DNA of 64,000 nucleotides. Source: Syntrophobacterales bacterium (lineage in GTDB: Bacteria; Desulfobacterota; Desulfobaccia; Desulfobaccales; 0-14-0-80-60-11). The stretch is from NCBI GenBank assembly GCA_023512475.1, contig JAILZL010000009.1, forward strand, positions 1 to 64,000. The letters run 5' to 3'. Shown here one piece after another: positions 39,488 through 49,316 of this stretch. Made by a program: the position numbers and the translations under genes. Within the stretch, counting starts at the first letter, position 1. Each line of letters opens with the position of its first letter. The notes beneath the pieces were generated by a model. It saw nothing but the letters and a program-made list of their open reading frames with translations. It ran no database searches and was not told where the DNA came from.

Positions 39488-40798
39488 TCAGGGATACAGC
39501 CGGTCCAGCAGCCGGGGAAAGGGGATGGCCTCCCGCACGTGCTTGAGGCCGCACAGCCAGGCCACCACCCGCTCCAGCCCCATGCCGAAGCCCGCATGGG
39601 GCACGCTGCCATAGCGCCTCAGGTCCAGATACCAGGCAAAGGGCTCCTCGGGGAGATGGTGCTCCTGGAGGCGTCGTCTCAGGACCTCCAGGTCCGCCAC
39701 CCGCTGGGACCCGCCGATGATCTCTCCATACCCCTCGGGCGCCAGCAGGTCCACGCACAGGGCCAGCCGGGGATCCTCGGGGTCCGCCTCCATATAGAAC
39801 GCCTTGCAGCTCAGGGGGTAATGGGTGATCATCACCGGCCGGTCGAACATGCGGGAGACCAGGGTCTCCTCATCACCCCCCAGATCCTCGCCGAAGGGAA
39901 GGGCCGCGCCCGCCGCCGCCAGCCTCTCCAGCACCTCGGCGTAGCGGAGTCGGGGAAAGGGCTTGGCCACGGCGGACAGAGGCCCGGGGTCCCGCTCCAG
40001 GAGCTCCAGCTCCCGGCGCCGCTCCGAAAGGACCCGGTCCACCAGATAGCACACCAGATCCTCCGCCAGCCCCAGGATGTCCTCCAGGGTAAAGAAGGCG
40101 GCTTCGGCCTCCACCATCCAGAATTCCATCAGATGCCGCCGGGTCTTGGATTTTTCCGCCCGGAAGGTGGGGCCGAAGCAGTAGACCCGCCCCAGGGCCA
40201 TGGCCGCGGCCTCGAGATAGAGCTGGCCGCTCTGGGAGAGGTAGGCCGTGCCCCGGTCCAGGTACTGGGTGGCAAAGAGCGTGGTGGTGCCTTCGCAGGC
40301 GGTGGGGGTGAGGATGGGGGTGTCCACCAGGACAAAGCCCCGCTCATGGAAGAAGTCCCGGCAGGCCCGGGAAACCTCGTCCCGGACGCGGAGGATGGCC
40401 TGCTGCCGGGGAGAGCGCAGCCACAGGTGCCGGTGGTCCAACAGGAACCCCACCCCGTGCTCCTTGGGCTGGATGGGGAAGGGCTCGGCAAGGTGAATGG
40501 GTTTGAGGGCGGTGGCCTCCAGCTCATAGCCCCCCGGGGCCCGGGCGTCGGCCTTCACCCGGCCGGCCACCTCCAGGGAGGACTCCAGCGTCAGCTCCTC
40601 AAAGGCGGCAAAGTCCGCCTCCGGGAGTTGTCCTTTCACCAGCACGGCCTGGGCCAGGCCGGTGCCGTCCCGGAGCACCAGAAAACGCACCTTGCCGCTG
40701 GAGCGCAGGTGATAGACCCACCCCCGGAGGGTCACTTCCCGGCCCACGTAAGCGGCCAGGTCGGCAATGGTGGTCAGAAGAGGGGCAGGGGCGCTCAT
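39488..40798 (-). CDS. asnS: Asparaginyl-tRNA synthetase, 436 aa
   Basis: Class IIb synthetase that charges tRNA-Asn. OB-fold anticodon domain at the N-terminus ([27 protein letters not shown]), then the catalytic core with motif 2 ([27 protein letters not shown]) and motif 3 ([28 protein letters not shown]). The ending IPFPR is the AsnRS form. Start at [14 protein letters not shown]. Confidence 0.94.
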   Translation of the reverse strand: MSAPAPLLTTIADLAAYVGREVTLRGWVYHLRSSGKVRFLVLRDGTGLAQAVLVKGQLPEADFAAFEELTLESSLEVAGRVKADARAPGGYELEATALKPIHLAEPFPIQPKEHGVGFLLDHRHLWLRSPRQQAILRVRDEVSRACRDFFHERGFVLVDTPILTPTACEGTTTLFATQYLDRGTAYLSQSGQLYLEAAAMALGRVYCFGPTFRAEKSKTRRHLMEFWMVEAEAAFFTLEDILGLAEDLVCYLVDRVLSERRRELELLERDPGPLSAVAKPFPRLRYAEVLERLAAAGAALPFGEDLGGDEETLVSRMFDRPVMITHYPLSCKAFYMEADPEDPRLALCVDLLAPEGYGEIIGGSQRVADLEVLRRRLQEHHLPEEPFAWYLDLRRYGSVPHAGFGMGLERVVAWLCGLKHVREAIPFPRLLDRLYP

Positions 40799-41003
40799 GG
40801 CCGTCGCGTCGCTTCTCCGAGCCCGGCAGGGAACCTCTCCCACGCCGGCGCCGGTGGGATCAGGTGGTTGATGCGGGGACCCATCAGGCGCCGGCACCCA
40901 CCGGGAGGGCAGCCGACCGGCAGGCCCCTGCCATCATGGGAGGCCGCCTGGCACCGCGGACCCGCCCAAAGATGGCGGCGTTGCCGGGATGAAGGTCCGG
41001 GAC
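40799..41003. other. Intergenic stretch
   Basis: About 200 bp between surA-like and asnS, both minus. No feature seen. Confidence 0.4.
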
Positions 41004-41951
41004 CTACAGCATGATCTTGATATGGGCCTTCTGCCGCAGGGTCTTGAGATACTCCCCGAAGCGCTTGCCCATCTCCTGGCGCTGCAGGGCCTGGCGGATG
41101 CGGGGGGCCATCTCCTCATAACTGCGGGTCTCGCTGCCGGTCCTGCGGCTCACCAGCTCCACCAGCTGCAGTCCCTGGGGGCTCTGCACCACCCCCACCT
41201 GCCGGGGCTGGAGCTTGCGGAGAAATCCGGCCAGCTGGGGGGCGAGATCATCCTCGGCCATGGCCCCCAGGTCCTGCAGGGACAGGCCATGACGTCGGCT
41301 CAGGGTCTCCAGGTCGGCCCCCTCCTTGTGTTCCCGGAGGAGGGCCTCCGCTTTTTTCCGGGCCTCCTCCTGCTGCTCCGGGGAGGCCCCGGCGGGCAGG
41401 GTCAGGACCTTCAGATGGACCCGGGTGCCCTTCTCCTTGGGAACCTCGGTCTCGTAGATCCGGCGCACCTCACTTTCCGAGACCGACGGCAGATTGGGCC
41501 CCAGGACCACCGCCATGAGGCGGTCCTGCAGGATCTGGCCCCGGATGCGCTCCTTCAGCTCGCTCAGGGTCATGTGGGCCTTGCCCAGGGCTTCCTGCAG
41601 GGCGGCGTCATCCTTGAGGCGGTTCTGCTGCTTGAAGTCCTCCAGGGCCGCCTCCAGCTCCTTGTCACTGACGCTCAGGCCCCGCCGTTTGGCTTCGGCG
41701 TTGGCCAGTTTCTGGTCAATGAGGGCCTCCAGGATCTCCCGCTGAAAGGCCTTGTCCTGGGCCTTGCTCTCCATGCCGGGCCGGAACTGGAGGCTTTTGA
41801 TCATCATCTCCAGCTCAGACTGGCTGATGACCTCGTCGTTGACCACCGCCACGATACGGTCCACCACCTCAGCCCCGGTCGGCGCGGCCCAGACCGCCGC
41901 CAGGACCAACACCATGCCATAGAAGCCCCATCGGGCCATCATCCCTGTCAT
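41004..41951 (-). CDS. SurA/PpiC-like periplasmic chaperone, 315 aa
   Basis: Signal sequence MARWGFYGMVLVLAAVWAAPTGA, then the SurA N-terminal domain (EVVDRIVAVVNDEVISQSELEMMI; ALIDQKLANAEAKRRGLSVSDKELE). A parvulin-like domain follows at ~170 to 270, but the core motif of active PpiC enzymes is weak, so it may act only as a chaperone for outer-membrane proteins. GGGAGGGAGAGG sits before the ATG, which lies three bases after the mfd stop. Confidence 0.85.
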   Translation of the reverse strand: MTGMMARWGFYGMVLVLAAVWAAPTGAEVVDRIVAVVNDEVISQSELEMMIKSLQFRPGMESKAQDKAFQREILEALIDQKLANAEAKRRGLSVSDKELEAALEDFKQQNRLKDDAALQEALGKAHMTLSELKERIRGQILQDRLMAVVLGPNLPSVSESEVRRIYETEVPKEKGTRVHLKVLTLPAGASPEQQEEARKKAEALLREHKEGADLETLSRRHGLSLQDLGAMAEDDLAPQLAGFLRKLQPRQVGVVQSPQGLQLVELVSRRTGSETRSYEEMAPRIRQALQRQEMGKRFGEYLKTLRQKAHIKIML

Positions 41952-41954
41952 GTC

Positions 41955-44900
41955 TCAGCCCTCTCCCTCCCCCTTAACAAAAATCTCCAGCTCCTTCAAG
42001 CAGTTTTGCAGCCGCACCCAGGGCGGGCCCTCCTCCCCCACCAGGAAGTGCAGGCTCTGGTCCGGCGTCAGGCGGAGGCGCTTGGGGTACTGATGCAGGA
42101 AGTCCAGCAGCCTCTTCAGATGCAGCCGTTCCGGGGCGGCAAACTGGATGACGGCCCGGCCGTTGTGGAGCTCCAGGCGTTTGATGCCCAGGCGCCTGAG
42201 CTCGCCCTTGAGACGCACCGCCTCCAGGAGATTCTCCCCTTCCGGAGGCAGCGGCCCGAAACGGTCCTTCAGCTCGGCGGCGATCTCCTCCACCAGGGCG
42301 GGGGTGAGGCGGCCGGAGAGGCGGCGATAGAGGGCCAGGCGCTCCTGTTCGTCGGGCACGTAGTCCTCGGGGAGATAGGCCGCCACCGGCACCCGGAGTT
42401 CGGGGTCGGGGGTGAGGTCTTCCGGGGCCTCGCCCTTGAATTCCCGGATGGCCTGCTCCAAAAGCTGCAGGTAGAGCTCGTAGCCCACCTCCGCCAGGTG
42501 CCCCGACTGGGCCTGCCCCAGGAGGTTGCCGCCCCCCCGGATCTGCAGGTCGTGCAGGGCGATGCGGTAACCGCTCCCCAGCTCGGTGAATTCCATCAGG
42601 GCCTTGAGGCGCTTCTGGGCTTCGGGGGTGAGCCCCGCCTCATCGGGCACCAACAGATAGGCATAGGCCTGGGCCTGGCTGCGCCCCACCCGGCCCCGGA
42701 GCTGGTAGAGCTGGGCCAGCCCCAGGGTGTGGGCCCGGTTGACGATGATGGTGTTGGCCGCGGGGATGTCCAGGCCCGCCTCGATGATGGCGGTGCACAC
42801 CAGCACGTCCACCTCGCCCCGCCAGAATTTCACCATCACCTGCTCCAGCTGGCGCTCCGGCATCTGGCCGTGGGCCATGGCCACCCGGGCCTCGGGCACC
42901 AGCTCCTGGACGAAGCGGGCCCAGCGGGGCAGGGTCTGCACCCGGTTGTGCACGAAGAAGACCTGTCCCCGGCGGGCCAGCTCCCGGCGGATGGCCGCCT
43001 GGATGACCTCCCGGTCCGGCCGGCACAGATAGGTGCGGATGGCCCGGCGGTTCTCCGGCGGCGTGTTGATGAGGCTGAGCTCCCTCAGGCCCGACAGCGA
43101 CAATTGCAGGGTCCGGGGGATGGGGGTGGCGGTGAGGGTGAGGACGTCCACCGTCTTGCGCCACTCCTTGAGCTTTTCCTTCTGCTTCACCCCGAAGCGC
43201 TGCTCCTCGTCGATGATGAGAAGCCCCAGGTCCTTGAAGACCACGTCCCGGGAGAGGAGGCGGTGGGTGCCGATGATGATGTCCACCTTGCCGGCGGCCA
43301 GATCCGCCAGGATGCGGCGCTGCTCCGCCGGGGGCTTGAAGCGGGACAGCACCCGGACCACCAGGGGATAGGTGGCCAGGCGGCGGGTGAAGGTCTCATG
43401 GTGCTGCTCCGCCAGCACCGTGGTGGGCACCAGCACCGCCACCTGCTTGCCGTCCATGGCGGCCCGGAAGGCGGCCCTTACCGCCACCTCGGTCTTGCCG
43501 TAGCCCACATCCCCGCAGATGAGGCGGTCCATGGGCTTCTCCCGCTGCATGTCCTCCAGCACGTCCTGGATGGCCTGGAGCTGATCCGGCGTCTCTTCAA
43601 AGGGAAAGGTGGCCTCAAATTCCCGAAACGTCTGGTCCGGCGGCGAAAAACGGTGACCGGGCAGCACCTGCCGGGCGGCATAGAGCTCCACCAGCTCCCG
43701 GGCGATCTTCTCCACCGCCTGGCGCACCCGTTTTTTGGTGCGCTCCCAGGACTTGCCTCCCAGGCGGTCCACTTTGGGGGGCACCTCCTCCACCCCCAGG
43801 TATTTCTGGAGGAGGTGGAGGCGGTCCACCGGCACAAACAGCCGGTCTCCCCCCTGGTACTCAATTTCCAGATAGTCATTCACCTGGGCGCCGGCGGTGA
43901 GCTTCACTAATCCCCGGTAGATGCCGATGCCGTGATCCAGGTGGACGACGAAGTCCCCTTCCTTGAGGTCCGCCAGGCTGGTGAGGTGCTGGGGCGGGGG
44001 CGTGTCCCGGCGGCGACGGCGCTCCGGCACAAAGCCCAGGGCCTCATCCTCCGTGAGGACCAGGAGGCCTTCGGCATCCCAGCGGAAGCCGCCGGAGATC
44101 TCCCCCGCGGTGAGGTGTACCCGGCCGCCGTTTTCCCAGACGGGCCGGGGCAGCACCTCCGCCTCCAGACCCTCCTGGGCCAGAAGCTGGCTCAGACGCC
44201 GGGCCCGGTGGGGGTTGAGACAGACCAGCACCAGGTGCGCCCCCTGCTCCTGCCAGCTCCGGAGGCGGCGGGCCAGCACCGGCAGCAGGCGCCCCTCCCC
44301 GGCTCCCTCCCGGGCCAGCTCCTGGGCCAGCTCCGCCAGAGGCGCGGTGCGGAACTCAAAGATATTGTCCTCCGCCGGGGCTCCCACGGGGAGGAACTCC
44401 ACCCGCACCTGCGCGAAGGCGCGGGCCCGGGACCGGGCCGGGGCGGGGTCCAGCCAGCCTTCGGGCTCCGGAGGCGCCTGGGCCGCCTGACGGTCCTCCT
44501 CCCGGGCCAGATTCATCGGGTCCCACAGCACCACCACCGTCTCGGGGGGGAGATAGTCCCACAGCGTCTCAGGCTCGGGGTAGAATTCCGCCAGGTGCCG
44601 CTCCAGACCCGGAAGATAGAGGCCCTCCTGAAGATGCTGCCAGACCCGGGGGTCCCGGCGGCGGCTGCGCCCGGCCAGGGCCCGGGCGCGTACCGCCGGG
44701 GTGAGGACCACTTCCTTGGCGGGAAGGAGCACCAGCTCCTCCACGGAAGCCCCCAGGGAGCGCTGCGTGGCCGGGTCGAAAAAGCGGATGGACTCCAGCT
44801 CGTCCCCGAAAAACTCCAGCCGCACCGGGTGGGCGTACAGAGGGGGATAGAGGTCGATGATCCCGCCCCGGACGCTGACCTCCCCGGGCTCCTCCACCAC

Positions 44901-45416
44901 CGGCCGGCGCTCATAGCCTGCGGCCGCCAGGTGCGTAAGAAATTCCTGCCGCCGCACCTCCTCGCCCACCACCAGGTAGAGCAGGGCCTCCCGGAGGGCC
45001 TCCCGGGGCAGGAGCCGCTGCCGAAGCGCCAGCAGGGGGGCGGTGACCAGGACCGGGTCCCGGGAGGTGAGGAGCTGCCAGGCGGCCCCCACCCGGGCGG
45101 CGCTCACCTCCGCATCCCCGCTGAGCTCCTGGAAAGGCAACAGCTCATGGGCCGGAAAGGGCAGCAGGCGGGGCCAGAGCTCCTCCGCCGGGCGGAGGTC
45201 CCCGAGGAAGAAGGCCAGATCCCGCTCAAGGGTCTCCTGGACCGCCTCATCCGGGGTGAGGACCAAAAACGGCCGCCGGCAGGCCAGAAACAGGCGGCTC
45301 ACCACATAGGCGCCGGCCGGGGGGGTGAGACCCCTAAGACGCACCTCTCCCGGGCCGCGACTGAGCGCGGCCGCCACCTCCTGCCAGCGGGCGCCGGTGG
45401 GGAAAAGCTCGTCCAT
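41955..45416 (-). CDS. mfd: Transcription-repair coupling factor Mfd, 1153 aa
   Basis: Removes RNA polymerase stalled at DNA damage and recruits UvrA. Order of domains: UvrB-homology part (~1 to 350), RNA polymerase-interaction domain (~490: LTSLADLKEGDFVVHLDHGIGIYRG), and superfamily-2 helicase/translocase (GDVGYGKTEVAVRAAF; IIDEEQRFG; TLTATPIPRTL; motif V/VI INRAHTLGLAQLYQLRGRVGRS), then the C-terminal domain. Full length for Mfd. Start at MDELFPTG; an earlier start at 45500 is possible. Confidence 0.97.
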   Translation of the reverse strand: MDELFPTGARWQEVAAALSRGPGEVRLRGLTPPAGAYVVSRLFLACRRPFLVLTPDEAVQETLERDLAFFLGDLRPAEELWPRLLPFPAHELLPFQELSGDAEVSAARVGAAWQLLTSRDPVLVTAPLLALRQRLLPREALREALLYLVVGEEVRRQEFLTHLAAAGYERRPVVEEPGEVSVRGGIIDLYPPLYAHPVRLEFFGDELESIRFFDPATQRSLGASVEELVLLPAKEVVLTPAVRARALAGRSRRRDPRVWQHLQEGLYLPGLERHLAEFYPEPETLWDYLPPETVVVLWDPMNLAREEDRQAAQAPPEPEGWLDPAPARSRARAFAQVRVEFLPVGAPAEDNIFEFRTAPLAELAQELAREGAGEGRLLPVLARRLRSWQEQGAHLVLVCLNPHRARRLSQLLAQEGLEAEVLPRPVWENGGRVHLTAGEISGGFRWDAEGLLVLTEDEALGFVPERRRRRDTPPPQHLTSLADLKEGDFVVHLDHGIGIYRGLVKLTAGAQVNDYLEIEYQGGDRLFVPVDRLHLLQKYLGVEEVPPKVDRLGGKSWERTKKRVRQAVEKIARELVELYAARQVLPGHRFSPPDQTFREFEATFPFEETPDQLQAIQDVLEDMQREKPMDRLICGDVGYGKTEVAVRAAFRAAMDGKQVAVLVPTTVLAEQHHETFTRRLATYPLVVRVLSRFKPPAEQRRILADLAAGKVDIIIGTHRLLSRDVVFKDLGLLIIDEEQRFGVKQKEKLKEWRKTVDVLTLTATPIPRTLQLSLSGLRELSLINTPPENRRAIRTYLCRPDREVIQAAIRRELARRGQVFFVHNRVQTLPRWARFVQELVPEARVAMAHGQMPERQLEQVMVKFWRGEVDVLVCTAIIEAGLDIPAANTIIVNRAHTLGLAQLYQLRGRVGRSQAQAYAYLLVPDEAGLTPEAQKRLKALMEFTELGSGYRIALHDLQIRGGGNLLGQAQSGHLAEVGYELYLQLLEQAIREFKGEAPEDLTPDPELRVPVAAYLPEDYVPDEQERLALYRRLSGRLTPALVEEIAAELKDRFGPLPPEGENLLEAVRLKGELRRLGIKRLELHNGRAVIQFAAPERLHLKRLLDFLHQYPKRLRLTPDQSLHFLVGEEGPPWVRLQNCLKELEIFVKGEGEG

Positions 45417-45643
45417 CACTGAACCGGGACCCCGACGCGCCTGGAGGGCCAGGGGAGCGCCTCCCCAGGCCCTGAGGCTTGTCGGACCGGGCGAAACCAT
45501 CCTTCCCGGTTCATTATCGCCAAGGCGGCGGATTTTTCCAAGGGCGCCGGCCTCGGCGGCCAGGAGGCAAGAATTGCCGGATCCGGAGCGGGCCTTTATG
45601 GGGGCTGAAATTATTTTAATTTTAATTTCAATCAGTTATGCAA
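45417..45643. other. Intergenic stretch between mfd and the flagellar operon
   Basis: Becomes very AT-rich near 45607-45640 (TTATTTTAATTTTAATTTC), immediately upstream of the sigma-54 promoter, as expected for IHF or activator binding. Confidence 0.45.
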
Positions 45644-45659
45644 TGGCATCCCCTTTGCT
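45644..45659 (+). promoter_or_regulatory. Sigma-54 promoter of the flgF operon
   Basis: TGGCAT, five bases, TTGCT, with GG and GC twelve bases apart, in front of flgF. The same form is found before the FlgM-like gene. Class-2 flagellar genes are commonly read by sigma-54 with an FlrC/FleQ-type activator. Confidence 0.85.
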
Positions 45660-45697
45660 ATGAGGGCAGGGCAAAGACGACGGGAAAGGACCCGGCC

Positions 45698-46405
45698 ATG
45701 CACCTGGGCTATGACATGGCGGCCTACATGGGAGTGAGGGCCGAGCGGCTCCTGGGGGTGGTGAGCCACAACCTGGCCAACGCCGCCACCACCGGTTTCA
45801 AGCGGGAGCTTTTGAACCTCTGGCGGCTGCCGCCGGAGCCCGGCAAGGCCGCAGGCTATCTGGATGTGGTGAGCCGGGACTTCAGTCAGGGGCCCCTGTG
45901 GGTCACGGAAAACGACACGGACCTGGCCATCGAGGGGCCCGGGTTCTTCAAGGTGGAGACGCCCCAGGGCATCCGCTACACCCGGGACGGCGCCTTCCGC
46001 CTCAATGAGCAGCGGCAGCTTGTCACCCGGGAGGGCTACCCGGTGCTGGGCAAAGGCGGCCCCCTCACCTTGAACGCCCTGGATCAGCAGTTCGGCATCG
46101 ACGAAGAGGGAGGCGTGCACCTGGACCGCTCCCTCGCCGACCAGCTCCTGGTGGTGGATTTCGACCATCCCCAGGATTTGCGGCCTCTGGGCCAGACCTA
46201 TTTCGTCCCGGGACCCGAGGCCGGCGAGGAGCGGGAGGCCGTCGGCTCCCGGGTGCTCCAGGGCATGCTGGAGGGCAGCAACCTCGACCCGGTGGCCGAA
46301 TCCGTGAACCTCATCACCATCCAGCGCAGCTTCGAGGCCTATCTCAAGGTGCTGGACACCTTTCAGGAGAGCGACCGCCGGGTGCTGGAGCTGGCCCAGG
46401 TGTGA
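45698..46405 (+). CDS. flgF: FlgF-like flagellar rod protein, 235 aa
   Basis: Proximal rod subunit. LLGVVSHNLANAATTGFKRELLNL is the conserved start of rod proteins, LAIEGPGFFKVETPQGIRYTRDGAF the middle motif, and LEGSNLDPVAESVNLITIQRSFEAYLKVL the C-terminal helix. Shorter than FlgG and preceding it, thus FlgF. AAAGGA before the ATG at 45698. Confidence 0.9.
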   Translation: MHLGYDMAAYMGVRAERLLGVVSHNLANAATTGFKRELLNLWRLPPEPGKAAGYLDVVSRDFSQGPLWVTENDTDLAIEGPGFFKVETPQGIRYTRDGAFRLNEQRQLVTREGYPVLGKGGPLTLNALDQQFGIDEEGGVHLDRSLADQLLVVDFDHPQDLRPLGQTYFVPGPEAGEEREAVGSRVLQGMLEGSNLDPVAESVNLITIQRSFEAYLKVLDTFQESDRRVLELAQV

Positions 46406-46769
46406 GGCAGGGCAGGGATGGGGGGCAGGCGCAAACCGCATCCCGGGAGGCAGGCGGTGCTCCACGGGCTGAGGGCCGGGCAGGAACCCCCCCTGGCCGC
46501 GGCGAGGCAAAAGGGGGGATGAGGCTATCGCAAGAGGGGCAGGGCTTCCGGCTTAAATGAGGCGCTTCCCCCCGGGACAACTTACCCCGTGAGGGCGTTG
46601 AAAAGGGAGAGGGGCTTTCCGGCTTCTTTGGGCTCCCCCGGCGGGCGATGGCCGCAGCATCCACAGCCGGCGGCCCGTCCCAGCCCCGGGCCCCCAAAGA
46701 CAGGACGCAACGCCGGGCGCGGCTCCCCTGAGGAACCAGGCCAGACAGTAACTCACCAAGGAGCAGACC
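46406..46769. other. Intergenic stretch between flgF and flgG
   Basis: Unusually long gap for a rod operon. GGGATGAGGCT and GGGGCAGGGCTT near 46515 recall the dispersed repeat, but the match is too short to call. No gene or promoter is clear. Confidence 0.4.
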
Positions 46770-47552
46770 ATGTTTCGCGGCATGTTCTCTGCGGCCACCG
46801 GCATGGGGGCCCAGCAACTCCGGCTGGACATCATCGCCAACAACCTGGCCAACGTCAACACCACCGGCTTCAAAAAGAGCCGGGGGGACTTCGAGGACCT
46901 GGTGTATCAGACCCTGAGGCAGGCCGGGGGCGAGCGGCCCTCCGGGGGCCAGGTGCCCACCGGCATGCAGGTGGGGCTGGGCGTGCGCCCGGTGGGCATC
47001 TCCAAGATCTTTTCCCAGGGGGATTATGTCCACACGGAAAACGAGCTGGACCTGGCCATCGAGGGCAAAGGCTTCTTCAAGATCCTGAGCAATGGGGTGG
47101 AGTATTACACCCGGGCCGGCAACTTCAAGATGGACAAGGACGGCTTCCTCACCACCCCGGCGGGGGACCGCCTGCAGCCCGAGTTCACCATACCGCCCCA
47201 GACCGTGTACACCACCATTGACAACACCGGCAAGATCACCTGCTTCGGGCCGGACGGCAAGGCCCTGGCCACCGGCCAGCTCAGCCTCTACACCTTCCCC
47301 AACCAGGCGGGTCTCCTCAATGTGGGCCGCAATCTCTTCCAGATCACCGAGGCCTCCGGGGAGCCCACCGAGGGCCGCCCGGGGGTGGACGGGGTGGGCA
47401 CCATCGCCCAGGGGTATCTGGAGGTCTCCAATGTCAATGTGGTGGAGGAGATGGTCAACATGATCATCGCCCAGCGGGCCTACGAGCTGAACTCCAAGGC
47501 CATCCAGACGGCGGACGCCATGATGGAGCGGGCCTATCACCTGAAGACCTGA
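46770..47552 (+). CDS. flgG: FlgG, distal rod protein, 260 aa
   Basis: MFRGMFSAATGMGAQQLRLDIIANNLANVNTTGFKKSR is the classic FlgG start; LAIEGKGFFKILSNGVEYYTRAGNF and VSNVNVVEEMVNMIIAQRAYELNSKAIQTAD close the case. Full length (260). Its 12-bp gap to flgA shows the operon. Confidence 0.97.
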   Translation: MFRGMFSAATGMGAQQLRLDIIANNLANVNTTGFKKSRGDFEDLVYQTLRQAGGERPSGGQVPTGMQVGLGVRPVGISKIFSQGDYVHTENELDLAIEGKGFFKILSNGVEYYTRAGNFKMDKDGFLTTPAGDRLQPEFTIPPQTVYTTIDNTGKITCFGPDGKALATGQLSLYTFPNQAGLLNVGRNLFQITEASGEPTEGRPGVDGVGTIAQGYLEVSNVNVVEEMVNMIIAQRAYELNSKAIQTADAMMERAYHLKT

Positions 47553-47564
47553 GGGATGTGAGCC

Positions 47565-48518
47565 ATGGGACGGCGCTGGGGGATACTGCTTTCCGCCCTG
47601 CTCTGGGCAGGGCTGGCTCAGGCGGCTGATTTCAGGACGGTGACCTTCCGGTCGGAGGCGGAGGTGGCCGGGGACTACATCACCCTGGGGCACCTGGCGG
47701 AGCTCCCCCCCGAGGTGGCCGGGACCTGGGGCCAGGCCCCCCTCTGGGGGGCCCCCTCCCCGGGCCAGAGCTACACCCTCACCGGGGAGTTCCTGCGCTA
47801 CCGGCTGACCCAGCTGGGCCTGGGCGAGCTGGCCCAGGCCCAGCTCCCCGCCACCATCACCGTCCGCCAGAGCGGGAAAGTCCTGCCCCCGGAGGAGGTG
47901 GCCCACGCCCTTAGGCGCTACCTGAAGGAGCACAGCCCCTTTCCGGAAAAGCAGCTGCGCCTGCAGGTCCACCCCCTGGAGGAGCCGGTGCTGCTGCCGG
48001 AGGGGCCCGTCACCCTGGAGGTGGTGCCCCCGAAAAGCGGCCGCCTCCTGGGGGATCTGACCCTGGAGCTGGCCGTCCTGACAGAGGGCCGACCCCTGAA
48101 GCGGGTGAAGGTGAGCGCCCGGGTGACCCTGGAGCGGGAGGTGGTCTGCGCCGCCCGGCCCCTGCCGCCGCAACATCTCCTCACGCCCGGGGATGTGGTC
48201 CTGGCCCGCCGGGAGGTGAGCCCCGGCCCCGGCCAGGATCACTTCACCGCGGTGGACCAGGTGGTGGGGCGCATCCTGGCCAAACCCCTGGGGCCCGGGG
48301 AGGTCCTGACGCCCCGGCACCTCAGCCAGCAGCCCCTCATCCAGAAGGGCGAGGAGGTGACGGTGCTCCTGGAGGAGGGCGGGCTGGAGATCCGCACCAA
48401 GGGGGTGGCCCAGGAACCGGGTTTCCCGGGCAAGGCCATCCGCCTCCTCAATCCCCGGAGCAAAAAAGAGTTTCAGGCCCTGGTGGTGGACGCCAAAACC
48501 GTGAGGGTAATCCTATGA
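47565..48518 (+). CDS. flgA: FlgA, P-ring assembly chaperone, 317 aa
   Basis: Signal peptide (GILLSALLWAGLAQAA) and SAF domain: VCAARPLPPQHLLTPGDVVLARREV, then VVGRILAKPLGPGEVLTPRHL and AIRLLNPRSKKEFQALVVDAKTVRV. Helps FlgI form the P ring in the periplasm. The long N-terminal region (~150 residues) is usual outside enterics. Its end overlaps flgH by four bases. Confidence 0.92.
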   Translation: MGRRWGILLSALLWAGLAQAADFRTVTFRSEAEVAGDYITLGHLAELPPEVAGTWGQAPLWGAPSPGQSYTLTGEFLRYRLTQLGLGELAQAQLPATITVRQSGKVLPPEEVAHALRRYLKEHSPFPEKQLRLQVHPLEEPVLLPEGPVTLEVVPPKSGRLLGDLTLELAVLTEGRPLKRVKVSARVTLEREVVCAARPLPPQHLLTPGDVVLARREVSPGPGQDHFTAVDQVVGRILAKPLGPGEVLTPRHLSQQPLIQKGEEVTVLLEEGGLEIRTKGVAQEPGFPGKAIRLLNPRSKKEFQALVVDAKTVRVIL

Positions 48519-49219
48519 CTGCCTGTCGTGTCCTGGGTATGGCCGTCCTGGTGCTCCTGAGCCCCACGGCCCTGGGCTGCGGCTTTTCGGGGCCGGCCCC
48601 CCGGCTGCCGGAGGCCCCCCTGGTGGCCACCCCCCTGCCCCCGCTCCCCCCGCCCCAGGAGGGGTCCCTGTGGCAGGACCGGCAGCCCCACGGTCTCATC
48701 GCCGACCGGCGGGCCCACCAGGTGGGGGATCTCATCACCATCAGCATCACCGAAGCGGCCAAGGCCAGTGAGATCGCCAACACCGAGACTTCCAAGACCT
48801 CGGGGGTGAAGACCACCGTCGGCTCCCTCTTCGGCCTGAGCTTCCCCATGAAGGCCTTCACCAGCAAGGAGGTCAATGTGGACAGCGCCCTGGAGGGCAC
48901 CGTGGGCAACACCGCCAAGGGGGAGGGCAAGACCGAGCGCCAGAGCACCTTCACCACCTTCCTCACCGCCCGGGTCATCCAGGTGCTCCCCAACCAGAAC
49001 CTGGTGGTCCAGGGCCGGCGCCATCTCCGGGTCAACAACGAGACGGAGGTGGTGACCCTGACCGGCATCGTCCGGCCGGCGGATATTGACCGCAACAATA
49101 CCGTGCCCTCCACCAAGCTGGCGGAGGCCCGCCTGGAGATCTCCGGAGTGGGGGTGGTGTCCGACAAGCAGCGCCAGGGCTGGCTCACCCGCATCCTGGA
49201 CCATCTCTGGCCGCTGTAG
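48515..49219 (+). CDS. flgH: FlgH, L-ring lipoprotein, 234 aa
   Basis: Lipoprotein signal with lipobox PTALGC near residue 22, followed by a proline-rich linker. Body motifs: SLWQDRQPHGLIADRRAHQVGDLITISITE, and EVVTLTGIVRPADIDRNNTVPSTKLAEARL. Forms the outer-membrane ring of the flagellum, which shows a two-membrane cell. Confidence 0.95.
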   Translation: MTACRVLGMAVLVLLSPTALGCGFSGPAPRLPEAPLVATPLPPLPPPQEGSLWQDRQPHGLIADRRAHQVGDLITISITEAAKASEIANTETSKTSGVKTTVGSLFGLSFPMKAFTSKEVNVDSALEGTVGNTAKGEGKTERQSTFTTFLTARVIQVLPNQNLVVQGRRHLRVNNETEVVTLTGIVRPADIDRNNTVPSTKLAEARLEISGVGVVSDKQRQGWLTRILDHLWPL

Positions 49220-49316
49220 AGGCCCGGAGGCCGGGGGCGGGGCGGGAGAAAAAGGGCAGAGGAAAGGGTCCGTGGCCTGACAAGGTTCATGAAGGCCAAG
49301 TAACGGGGCAGACCAT

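Noticed and set aside
40989-43910. A 973-codon open frame opposite mfd and surA
   Set aside because: It lies antisense to two genes with clear family motifs; its Gly/Pro/His/Gln-rich composition is that of a GC-driven shadow frame.
46344-48320. A 658-codon open frame opposite flgG and flgA
   Set aside because: Antisense shadow of recognised flagellar genes.
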